From assembly GCA_033439795.1 (NCBI GenBank), contig JAUTDP010000007.1, positions 2,046,001 to 2,110,000 of the forward strand: 64,000 nt of DNA, written 5' to 3'. The stretch's first letter is position 1, and every line of letters begins with the position of its first letter. The position numbers were made by a program, and so were the translations under genes. Source of the stretch: Sordaria brevicollis (Eukaryota > Ascomycota > Sordariomycetes > Sordariales > Sordariaceae). Positions 21,929-31,763 of this stretch are shown in pieces. The notes beneath the pieces are model-generated. The model had not been told where the DNA came from. It searched no databases and worked only from the letters and a program-made list of their open reading frames with translations.

Positions 21929-23969
21929 ATGTCTGGACCTGTGTAAGTCCTTTTTGCTACCCCGCCTCCCCCCGCTCTACCCGCCCGTCAGTGTTCTCAA
22001 TGGTGGAAGCTCTCCCTCTTTACCACAGCGCGCATTCTGCTATTGCTCAGCATGCGACTGAGTAGGTATCGATGAGAAGCCCCCATTAGAGAGAACCGAG
22101 AGTTCTCTTGCGAGAAACCAGAGTTCTCTCGCCGTGATGTGCGGCGGAAAGAGCTTGCTTGCCCTGATTTCCCTGCATACCAACTGAGTGCCTCCAGCGC
22201 CCGCCTAGCGAACATCATTGTTGGCGGAGCTGTGAAGCCGGGCTCACAGTCGCAATCCCATAGTCAAACAAGTGCTAACAATGCTCCAAGCGCTGATCTC
22301 GGCCTCATCGGCCTGGCCGTCATGTAAGTTACTGCTCATCGGGCATCCCTCCCATCCTCTGCCGCACCGGGTCTCGCTAACGTGGTGTGTGATAGGGGCC
22401 AGAACCTGATCCTCAACATGGCCGACCATGGCTTCACCATCTGCGCCTTCAACCGTACCGTTTCCAAGGTCGACCACTTCCTTGCCAACGAGGCCAAGGG
22501 CAAGTCGATCGTTGGTGCCAAGACCACCGAGGAGTTCGTCTCCAAGCTCAAGTCTCCCCGCCGCATCATGCTCCTCGTCCAGGCCGGCAAGCCCGTCGAT
22601 GACTGGATCGAGACTCTTCTCCCCCTCCTCGAGAAGGGCGACATCATCATTGATGGCGGTAACTCTCACTTCCCCGACAGCAACCGCAGGACAAACTACC
22701 TTGCCACCAAGGGCATCCACTTCGTTGGTTCCGGTGTCTCTGGTGGTGAGGAGGGTGCCCGCTACGGCCCTTCCCTCATGCCCGGTGGTGATGAGGCTGC
22801 CTGGCCCCACATCAAGGACATCTTCCAGTCCATTGCTGCCAAGAGCGAGGGCGAGGCTTGCTGCGAGTGGGTTGGTGACGAGGGTGCTGGTCACTACGTC
22901 AAGATGGTCCACAATGGTATTGAGTATGGTGACATGCAGCTCATCTGCGAGGTCAGTAACCCCGATTTCTTTGCCAAGCCCGGCTTTTGAGGCGAATGAA
23001 TATCCGGATCTAACTCTCAATCTGATACAGGCCTACGATATCATGAAGCGCGGTCTCGGCCTTTCCAACAAGGAAATCGGCGATGTGTTGACCAAGTGGA
23101 ACAAGGGCGTTCTCGACTCTTTCCTCATTGAGATTACCAGGGATATCATGTACTTCAACGACGACGATGGCACTGCTCTTGTTGAGAAGATCCTCGACAA
23201 GGCTGGCCAGAAGGGTACCGGCAAGTGGACCGCTGTCAACGCCCTTGACCTCGGCATGCCTGTCACCCTCATCGCCGAGGCTGTTCTTGCCCGTTGCCTG
23301 TCCGGCATCAAGGAGGAGCGTGTCAAGGCTTCCACCAAGCTCGAGTTCGTCGGCCGTGCCAACAAGTTCGAGGGTGATAAGGAGCAGTTCTTGGAGGACC
23401 TCGAGCAGGCTCTCTATGCTTCCAAGATCATCTCTTATGCCCAGGGCTTCATGCTCATGCAGGAGGTATGTGAATGCGCAAAAGGGCCGCCCATCGATGC
23501 GTTGTTGCTAACCTTGATGTGATCACAGGCTGCCAAGGAGTACAACTGGAAGCTCAACAAGCCTTCCATCGCCCTCATGTGGCGCGGCGGTTGCATTATC
23601 CGCTCCGTCTTCCTGAAGGACATTACCGCTGCTTACCGCAACAACCCCGATCTCGAGAACCTCTTGTTCGACGACTTCTTCAACAAGGCCATCCACAAGG
23701 CCCAGCCCGGCTGGCGTGATGTTGTTGCCAAGGCTGCTCTCCTTGGTATTCCCACTCCCGCTTTCTCCACTGCTCTGTCGTGGTTCGATGGTTACCGCAC
23801 CAAGGACCTCCCCGCGAACCTTCTCCAGGCTCAGCGTGACTACTTCGGCGCCCACACTTTCCTGATCAAGCCCGAATACGCCAGCGAGAAGTACCCCGAG
23901 GGCAAGTACATCCACGTCAACTGGACTGGCCGTGGCGGCAACGTTTCCGCTTCCACCTACCAGGCATAA
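21929..23969 (+). CDS. gnd1: 6-phosphogluconate dehydrogenase, decarboxylating
   Basis: Converts 6-phosphogluconate and NADP+ to ribulose 5-phosphate, CO2 and NADPH in the cytosolic pentose phosphate pathway. Five exons: 21929-21942, 22291-22323, 22396-22951, 23031-23465 and 23529-23969, giving 492 residues, the normal family length. Exons 1 and 2 code only MSGPV and [11 protein letters not shown], so the NADP-binding GLAVMGQN loop is split by intron 2. Other signs are [31 protein letters not shown] and the 6PGD signature [13 protein letters not shown]; the C-terminus is [16 protein letters not shown]. Intron 1 is 348 nt, about five times the usual size here, with branch-like GCTAACA close to its acceptor. 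Codon use is strongly biased, as in a highly expressed gene. Confidence 0.96.
22091..22132 (+). repeat. Tandem 21-bp hairpin duplication inside gnd1 intron 1
   Basis: Two adjacent 21-bp units, at 22091-22111 and 22112-22132, differ at a few positions. Each can fold as a hairpin: the first with AGAGAAC/GTTCTCT around loop CGAGA (22090-22108), the second with GAGAA/TTCTC (22112-22128). They lie in the unusually long first intron. Confidence 0.7.
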
Positions 23970-25054
23970 GAGGTTTAACGGGCACAGACGTGATGGTGAT
24001 GAGACGATTTAGACATGGGAAAGGTTGCTTCTTTGTTTTTTTTGGCAACTAACGAAAGGGTAAACACCCAAGATATGCATGAGCCATGATGCCCATTTAT
24101 GGTATGAACTGGAATTAAAAGGGGTTTACTTTAGCATGAACTGGAATTCAATTTATTTTTCTTCAGAGAACAAGTCCCTTGGCTTAGCTCCGTGTTTGAC
24201 ACTTAATACCTATTAATGATTGTCGATTATCTCCGATACCCGTCCAGTCCTGCTGGGATGGAATACGAATACCAAGCGCCGAGCACTGGGTTTCCTAATA
24301 AGACGGGCAACTCATGAACTATTTAATGGACCGTAGTTTACCAGCGTCCCCGAGGTGTCCTACACCCGCACCTCGTCGACTGAGTGTATGCAGCGGTTTT
24401 CGAATGAGACCAAGACGGTGCCGCTATCGATAGGCTGGAGTCCCGTCGACATGAGGCCGTCGCATTGATTCCGTAATTTCATGAAAAGAACGCCGCGATA
24501 ATTGTGTAAATCTAGCTGTAGATGACCCATGAGCATCGTTTTGAATGGGGCTATCTGGTGAAGATGGTTACGCACGCTAGGTACTCCGCCGCTAGTCAGA
24601 CGGTCGATTTTGTAGACCTGACGAGTAGGCACGCTACTCGGTAGGTTGAGCCAAGTGGTGGTCACGTGTAAGCAGCCCTGTGCTGTAGTGGGGGCACAGG
24701 TCTGTTACGTTCTTTCCCATGGATGAGAAGCTGCCGCCAAGCAGCCCCTTTGCCTGCCGCCACCACTGGCTGGCACCTGGGCACTGCATGCTGTAGCTTG
24801 GTTCCTGAGCGTAAAGTTCCCTTGTCGATCCACGAAGCGCGCGACGCCCCAGAAATCCACCTTCAACCGCGACTGGACAGGGCAACTCGTTTTCCAATCA
24901 TCATCTTCCAATACATCCACCATCGCCAGAGTCAATAAATTAATACCGGCCTAACTGTCAGCTCGCCGAACTGATATGTTTGCACAGGGATAATCATCAC
25001 TTTCCAATATTTCTCTCTCCAACAAGACTTATACTTCGACCTCTACCAAACACA
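23970..25054. promoter_or_regulatory. Intergenic region between 6PGD and ssr4
   Basis: Tandem spacer holding the 6PGD 3' UTR and the ssr4 promoter. Short minus-strand ORFs at 24360-24897 have no family features. No repeats or RNA genes seen. Confidence 0.45.
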
Positions 25055-27332
25055 ATGGCTGGCGATCCGAGCCAGAACGTGCACCAGGACTTGGTACGAT
25101 GCCGTTCCGTAGTTATTTTTGTCATGCATCTGCATAGAGCTAACACAGGTTTTTCTGGTAGCTTCCTCACGTTCACCTTCTGTCAACCTTTCGCTACGCA
25201 TTTCAGCCAAGGGTCGAACTACCAGAAGTCATAAAATGGCTAACGGCCGCACCCAAGATCGCCCGTGACACGGCTCCCTTCTTCTGGACATATCTCGATT
25301 GCCCCAACGATGGTTCCATATACCTGACATGGCAGCCCTCTGCCCGTAGAGGCAATGAGTTCTCAAGCGATGGATACATATGGTCTGGGCCAGAGATCTT
25401 TTACCATCAGCCTGCCGGAAACGGTCTGGTATGAAATCCCCACCCTCCCTGAGGCGTTCGAGGCGTAAAGCTAACCATGGGTCATAGGTGCTCGAGGCTT
25501 ACATCCAACGATCGGGATTCAGGCCAGGAGAGCAGCATACGTTACACTCTCGAAAACGGTTTCGCCTTGTCCCCGGCCCAGCGCCAGTGCCAAACGCACC
25601 ACAGGTGGACCCTAATCTTTGGATCGTACATTATGGACCTGCCGACAAACAGGATAGGATCCATGCTCAAATGGTCTCGATTACCCCCCAGATGCAGCAG
25701 GTCATCAACTATCGCCAGCAGCTTTTCCAGATGGGCCAGATCGTCAAGAAGGAGTTCATGCTGTCGGATCGTGTGAACTGGCCACAACTTCCCCTTCCCG
25801 GCCGTGGTCAGTCGATGTATGCTCCGCCAATGCCGCCCCGCCACATCCCTCCGACAATGGCGTATCCTCCGCACCCGGGCGCGGTGGCCGGATCATCCAA
25901 GCGTAGGGGTGGGCATGGACAGGCACCGGGAGCACATCCGAACCAGATGCCAGGAGGCCAGCTGCAAAACTTGGAAGGTGCATTCGATGACGAGGAGGAT
26001 GTGTCCCGTGGTGATCTTTTCGACCACCTTACCCCACGCGAGGTGAGCATCGCTCGGTATCAACAGAATCACGAGTGGATGGAGGAAATCCTGTCTTCCC
26101 CTTACCAGATTGGCCAAATAGAAGTTTCCGACCTGGGATTGGGACGCAAGGGTGCGCTTGCCTCATTGACAGAGGGTATCTTCGAAGCACAAGGTACCGA
26201 GGCGGTGGATCATGGGCCGAAGAAGCCTTATACGGGACACTTGGCCCCAGGAGTGGCAGATCAGTTTCGCAAGCGTGTGATGGAGAAGAACAAGGCCGAC
26301 ATGGAGGAGATTGCACGGATGAAGGCCGAACACGAAAAGGTTCTAGCAAGCCTTAAGAAGAATTCGGCTATCATGCAAGCAGAGCAAGAATTGCGTTTTG
26401 CGGTTCAAGAAACTGGTTCTGAACCTTGGCGTCTCGAGGGACGGCTTGAAGATAACGAGGAAGGTAGTAGCCGACATGGCCAGAAGAACGCCAGAACACT
26501 TGAAGAGATTCTCGCCAGCGTCGAAAAGATTGTGGGGAAATCTGCTACGGTTGTTCACGATGTTCACCGAGTTGAGGATGGCGGCTACCAAGAGTCAGCT
26601 CCTGAGCCAGAGCCCGTCCTCCCACCTGTAGGACAGGATTCTTCCATGTCTCGCCAGCCATCACAAGCCGGCTCCCAAGCTAGCGGTGCGATCATCGGTG
26701 ATTCCGATATCGATATGGGTGGTACAGCAGCTGGCCTCCTTGATCAGATGAACACTGCCGGTGGTTTCTCGACAACATCAACCCCTCAAGCTCTCAATCT
26801 TTCAGCAAATCCCTCGAGCGCTGCTACCCCTTCAGCCCCTAACGTGGCCTCACCTCTCCCCCCTGCAGCCAATCAGGGTGGGGATGACATCAATATGGAG
26901 GACGCAGACGCAGGATCCTCAGCGAAGGTCGCAACAGCTGCACCGGGTCAAGTACCCGCTGCTTCGAACCCTTCGGGTGCCACTAGCGCCTATGTCACTC
27001 AGCCCCTGACAACGGCTGGTAACAGCGATGCCGTCGGTGCACCTCAGCAGCTTGCCCAACCCTCGAGTAAACCCGCATCAGCGGCGCCCACCCCATCCGG
27101 CGAGGGTATTGACTTCAGCTCCCTAGGTGATCTTGATACCGCTGGCGAGGCACTCGCTGGTTACGATCCACCCAGCGTAGGGCCAGGTGGCGACGATTTG
27201 GGAGACCTGAATATGGATATGGAAGACTCTGCGTTTGGTGACGCCTTCCACGGCGTCAGCCATAGTGCAGGCGCTGATCAATCCTCTCCAGGGGCTGGGC
27301 TTGGTAGTGCCGGGAACACTCCACCTGTCTAG
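25055..27332 (+). CDS. ssr4: SWI/SNF and RSC chromatin-remodelling complex subunit Ssr4 (DUF1750)
   Basis: Exons 25055-25093, 25207-25428 and 25488-27332 give 701 residues. The DUF1750/Ssr4 domain occupies residues ~1-190: NVHQDL, VIKWLTAAPKIARDTAPFFWTYLD, GYIWSGPE, LEAYIQRSGFRPGEQHTLHSRKRFRLVPGP and NLWIVHYG. The middle has VSRGDLFDHLTPREVSIARYQQNHEWMEEILSSPY and a helical Glu/Lys-rich stretch, both conserved in Pezizomycotina Ssr4. The last 200 residues are Pro/Ala/Ser-rich with acidic DIDMGG and DINMEDAD motifs. S. pombe Ssr4 is a subunit of both SWI/SNF and RSC. The stop is TAG at 27330-27332, and the same frame stays open for another 184 codons (next entry), so the true C-terminus may be longer in some transcripts. 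Confidence 0.88.
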
Positions 27333-27887
27333 GCGGCTACTGGTGTCACGGACACAGCTTCCTTGCAATCAACCCAGCCCACACAACAAGGTTTCACCGG
27401 ACCAGATAAGAGTGTTAACAAGGAACATGGAGTTCCTTGGACCGAGGAACGAGATAAAGCGCTTTTGAAAGCTCGTTCTGAGGGAAAGACTCATATAACA
27501 ATGCAAAGCGAGTTGCAAAGGAACGCGACGGCAATTAAGACGCGATGGTTTAAACTCGTACAAAGTTGGGCTGAGTGGCAAGACGGGCTTCTGCTTGCTG
27601 CCCAGTCCGAAGGGCGTAACATCCAAGATATGCAAAGTTCCTTGTTTCCCTACAAAACCATTGACAATTTAACAACGCGCCTCAGTTACTTAAATGCACG
27701 TGGCCAAAAACGCCCGACGTGGGACGCTGCCGATAACGAGATTTTGCTTAAGGCGAGAAGAGAAGGGAAAGCGACGGCAGAGATTCATCGCACTCTATTT
27801 CCCCACAAGACGTATATTGCAGTGAATCACCATCTTAAACGGTTGATTGCAAAGAGCTCGGAAAAGACGCCGTTGGAGTGGAAGTAG
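27333..27887 (+). CDS. Triple Myb/SANT-like repeat ORF, in frame after the ssr4 stop
   Basis: Open reading frame of 184 codons in exactly the ssr4 frame, directly after its TAG and ending TAG at 27885-27887. It holds three repeats of about 45 residues with the pattern W-x(n)-LLxAxxEG-x(8)-LFPxKT-x(4)-RLxxL, seen at GVPWTEERDKALLKARSEGK, AEWQDGLLLAAQSEGR and PTWDAADNEILLKARREGK. This is the first-Trp and helix-3 logic of Myb/SANT modules, probably DNA- or histone-binding. The first in-frame ATG (27500) would cut away the first repeat's Trp, so this is unlikely to be a free-standing gene with that start. Options are a C-terminal extension of Ssr4 by splicing or readthrough, a separate gene with an unseen spliced start, or a gene broken by a recent stop. 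Confidence 0.55.
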   Translation, partial: AATGVTDTASLQSTQPTQQGFTGPDKSVNKEHGVPWTEERDKALLKARSEGKTHITMQSELQRNATAIKTRWFKLVQSWAEWQDGLLLAAQSEGRNIQDMQSSLFPYKTIDNLTTRLSYLNARGQKRPTWDAADNEILLKARREGKATAEIHRTLFPHKTYIAVNHHLKRLIAKSSEKTPLEWK

Positions 27888-28565
27888 CGGTATATCCCCT
27901 AGGTCGGTGTAATTCCGGCCTAGTTCTTGTTTTTGGCGACTTGTTGAATGATGGTCACCACGTCAGGGTTGCGTACACTAGGTATGCCTCCTGATCATAT
28001 CGGTGGTAGGCGGCCGGGCATGCGTTTTGGTCATGTTTTGATGAAAACGCTGTGAGGATGCATGCCTACATGGGGAACTGGATCATATAAGGAAGTGTCA
28101 TTGAGAGCAGAAAATACGAATAGGGATACATAGTAGTATCAAAGCTTGGTATGCATCGGTCAGAGCGTTGGCCTGTTTGTTTGTACGTGGTTTCGCATTA
28201 TACTTCGTTGGTTAGGTTCTACTGTTGTAGTCTTCTGTCTTTTTCCCTCGTATTTCACTACCTTTCCTATACCACCTGTGCTGGGTACATCAGAGATATG
28301 ATGAACAGTTCGTCTAGGTAGAATTGCCGCTTCTAATTTTGAGAATAATATGCGATCTGTAAATCATGACGGGTTAATCTGTTGTTTGTTCGGAAAAGAG
28401 AGAATGTTCTTATCAGTCCACATTCGAATACTTTTCATGTGAGACAGTGTCCGGAAAATCAGACAAGCTAAGAGGTTGGAGGACTTGACATGATTTGTTG
28501 TCAGGCAAGTTTCATATTCCAGCTTGATATCTTTATGTATACAACAATGCCACAGGAAATATTAT

Positions 28566-28612
28566 GTACATCAGTTGATGGCAAAGCAAGTCGGTTTCGC
28601 CAACTGATGTAC
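28566..28612. repeat. Hairpin with perfect 12-bp arms
   Basis: GTACATCAGTTG at 28566-28577 and its exact reverse complement at 28601-28612, 23 nt apart, with a further partial match inside. It could be a tiny inverted-repeat relic or a structured RNA or DNA site. No target duplication is evident. Confidence 0.7.
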
Positions 28613-28879
28613 GGTTCGATTTGTTGAGAGAAAGAAAAAAAAAAAGACAAGAGCATATAGAAACTAAGATGTGACCATGGCTGGACAGCATATTTTATGG
28701 GAAAAAAAAAACACGAAAATCAAATTTTTGCAGAATGACTGGGGTATTTTATCGAAAGACGTGGAAGTGGCCTTTCTTCTTTGATCATTACCCAAGATAT
28801 CAGGCCAAATAAGCCTAGGGATATGAAAGGCGTCGTATGGGTTGCCCGCGTAAGGTGACCGAGAAAGATCATTGTCAAG

Positions 28880-28919
<40 letters not shown>
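28880..28919 (+). repeat. Poly(A) homopolymer run, 40 nt
   Basis: Uninterrupted run of 40 A in an AT-rich spacer, similar in length to the run at 19211. No retroelement body is visible upstream. Confidence 0.9.
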
Positions 28920-28920
<1 letters not shown>

Positions 28921-30000
28921 ATTTCTTTAGTACATATCATCCTTGAAATTTTGGAGGAGAACGGTGAAAAGCTGACAGTCTCGTTCCTTCTATTTCTTTT
29001 CTTCATGAAACTGATAGGTTGATAGATAACAAGTGGACTTAAGTATTTGTCTGGAGATGTTTAACTAGAGCAAAAAACGGTGGTTGACTTTGAGGTCATC
29101 TGGAGACTATGCTTGATAAAAAGAATAGAAAAATCTTGGACATGAATGTATGCATGGATATTCCGGTCTGGTAAACTGTCCGTTGGTTCCATCAGACTGT
29201 AGTTTTATGTTGTCTTGTCTTCATCCAACTTGAAGTGCAAGTCTGTCTACTAGTGAACAAAGTTGAGGGAGTGGGTATATAAGAAGCTAGGGGACTTACA
29301 TGGTCAGGAGGTAACTCATGAGGCGCAACGGGTAAATCTGGTTATAGGAAAAATGAGCCGAGTAGACCTGGACTAGACATATCATACTACACAGAAAAGA
29401 ACATTCATTCAGATAATGTACAGGATATTTCTGTATCTCAAGTGGAGGAGGATTCTCGTACCATGGTCAGAGGACTGCAGTTGTCATCATAGATTAGAAT
29501 TCGCATCAGACTACATAGGAGCACTTGGTATAATCTGTTATACCTGATGCTGCGAGCCGAGTCCATTCGCGTTTCGAATCCCAGATCTGACTTAACCGCG
29601 TATATCGTTTTGCATCAAGTCGTTTCGCGTTGCTTTCGTTGTTGCAGGACTCGAGGTGAACTTCGCGTGTTTGACCCCGGTTCATTCTCATCTCTATGGG
29701 CAGGTGAAGCGTGACAATTCCATCAGGGCACGGATATATGGGCGCATAGTGTTGCCAAAAACCACCGAAACAAGGTATCATATCCATTTTGTTTTGACTT
29801 TTCGTCAAAGTTCATTTGGCGGATTTCATTCAGTCGGCACTGCCTCTATGACACATTTTTACTTGTGTACTGTTTCGTGCAGTTTTCCCCTGCCGGACCG
29901 GCCCATTGTAACCGATTTAACAAGCCCTCAAAGCAAAAACCGCGCCAGAAATGCCCAATTTCGAAAAGCCCCGACCCTTCAGCACTCCCATAGTCTGCAT

Positions 30001-31016
30001 TTAGAACTTGGAGAACTTCTTGACGGACTTGCCGGTGCGGGGGAGCACGCGGAGAACGTTGAAGCGGACCTAAAAAGCGTATCGTGTCAGTCTTGCCGTA
30101 AAACACAGAAACGGCCCGGTTGATCGCTCGAAGTGGCCTGGCGCGTGTGGTGTTTCGCGCCAGGTTTCGGGGGTCGTGTTCGAAGCCTCTCGGGAAGAGT
30201 TGATATCGGGTATTGAACGTACAGTCTTGGAAAGAGGACGGCACTGGCCAACGGTAACCTGGTCACCCTCCTCAACACGGAAAGCGGGGGAGACGTGGGC
30301 GGCGAGGTTCTTGTGGCGCTTCTCGTAACGGTTGTACTTGGGGATGAAGTGGAGGTACTCGCGACGGATGATGATGGTGCGGTGCATCTTGGTGGAGACG
30401 ACGGTACCGGTCAAGATACGGCCGCGGATGGAGACCTGGCCGGTGAAGGGGCACTTCTTGTCTGTAGTAGTAGGCAGTTCATATCAGCCATTCGTTCCTC
30501 CCTCTCGTCTTGTTCCGTCTCTCGTCATATCGCCCTCTTCCTTGCCGTCAACCGCTCGCTTGCTCTCGTGCTGGTGCTCCCTGTTTCGTGTGTCGTGCGT
30601 CGTGTGTCGTAAAATTCGATGTTTCGTTGCCTCGCATGTGTCTCGTACTCGTAGGTTCGCATTTCGCAACAAAAAGCCGGCGGGCGGTCGAGGAAGAGAA
30701 TTCGGGCTGATCTGATGGATGTTCGTTTCGCGGGTTTTCAGAATAACGTACCGATGTACTGGCCCTCAATGGCAGCAATGGGGGTACGGAAGCCCAGGCC
30801 GACGTCCTTGTACCATCTGCGACCACCCTTGCCGGGACGGGCAGACTTGACCTTGGTCTTGCTGTTGAGGAAGACTTGATAATTCGAAGCTTGTCAGCGC
30901 GCCCAAATTCCCCATTTGCCGTCTTTTCTCCTCCGAAATCGTCCCAGGTGCAAAAACTCACTGTGAGGCTGCTTCTGGAAAGCGCGCTCGCTCTGCACGG
31001 TCAGTTCGGTAGCCAT
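30001..31016 (-). CDS. rps11: 40S ribosomal protein S11 (uS17)
   Basis: Small-subunit ribosomal protein. Four exons: 31016-30962, 30874-30752, 30461-30223 and 30069-30001, giving 161 residues. It starts [26 protein letters not shown] and continues [74 protein letters not shown]. The S17 signature [13 protein letters not shown] closes exon 3, and the tail is [20 protein letters not shown]. The three introns (87, 290 and 153 nt) are long for this window, and intron-rich, 5'-interrupted structure is typical of fungal ribosomal protein genes. It is divergent from spc105. Confidence 0.96.
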
Positions 31017-31763
31017 CTTGCCGGTCGGGTGATGCCCAAGATGGTGCTATGGTACGTGAGAGGTGAGGTTGGCAAGAAGGTCGAAATTCCACGGGGCTCA
31101 CAATTTTGCCAGTTGGGGATATTTTTTGGGGCTTGAAATCCGAAAAGTGTGGAAGCGGCGGTGCAAAGCCACACTTCGGCCGCCTTGACCACCAGGCACC
31201 TCTGCCGGCACTGCAAAACTCTTCCCACTGAGGGGTGTCTTGGCGCTCAAACGTCCATCAATAGCAATGCACCAGCCACACTTTAAGCCACACATACCTT
31301 GCGCGCTATCCACTTGCGGCTCGCTGATGGTGGGACATCGAGTCCGAAGTTGCGACCGCTGGAGTTGCCAGGCAGTTTAGGTTGTGAAACAGCGCCCCGA
31401 GACTTGTGTTTACGGCGCCTTCCCCCCTGCCATTCGCGTGTGCCGCTGTCGCCAAAGTAAACAATCTGCCCCGCTGGAAGGGACCCTTGCGGCTGGAGGA
31501 GCCTGGAAGGTTGCCCGATTTGAATCAACCCGAAGATTGGGAATGTCATGCCGAAGCGCGCCGCCATCCAAGTCGCGTCCAATTAAGCACAGCACTCACA
31601 CTCCCAAAAAGAACTGAACGTGTAACCATACAATCATCTACCCACCAACCTTCGTCGATGCTCGTGCGCCGCATCGCTTGTCGCCCATGAACACCGGACA
31701 ACATATTCGAGATTCCAATTGAGAATTGGGAGAGCCAAGTCCCATACACGGCAATATCTCGAC
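31017..31763. promoter_or_regulatory. Divergent promoter region of rps11 and spc105
   Basis: 747 bp between two divergent start codons. No ORF on either strand has family features. It carries both 5' UTRs. Confidence 0.5.

Larger units (their letters stand above)
27888..30000. other. AT-rich gene-poor spacer
   Basis: Two kilobases between the Myb-like ORF and S11. It contains A-runs, a 12-bp-arm palindrome (28566-28612) and a 40-nt poly(A) run (28880-28919). ORFs here, such as 29506-29808 on the minus strand, have no recognisable features. Confidence 0.45.

Noticed and set aside
29530..29600. GTTTCGAATCCC resembling a tRNA B box
   Set aside because: The flanking sequence does not form acceptor or D stems; probably chance.
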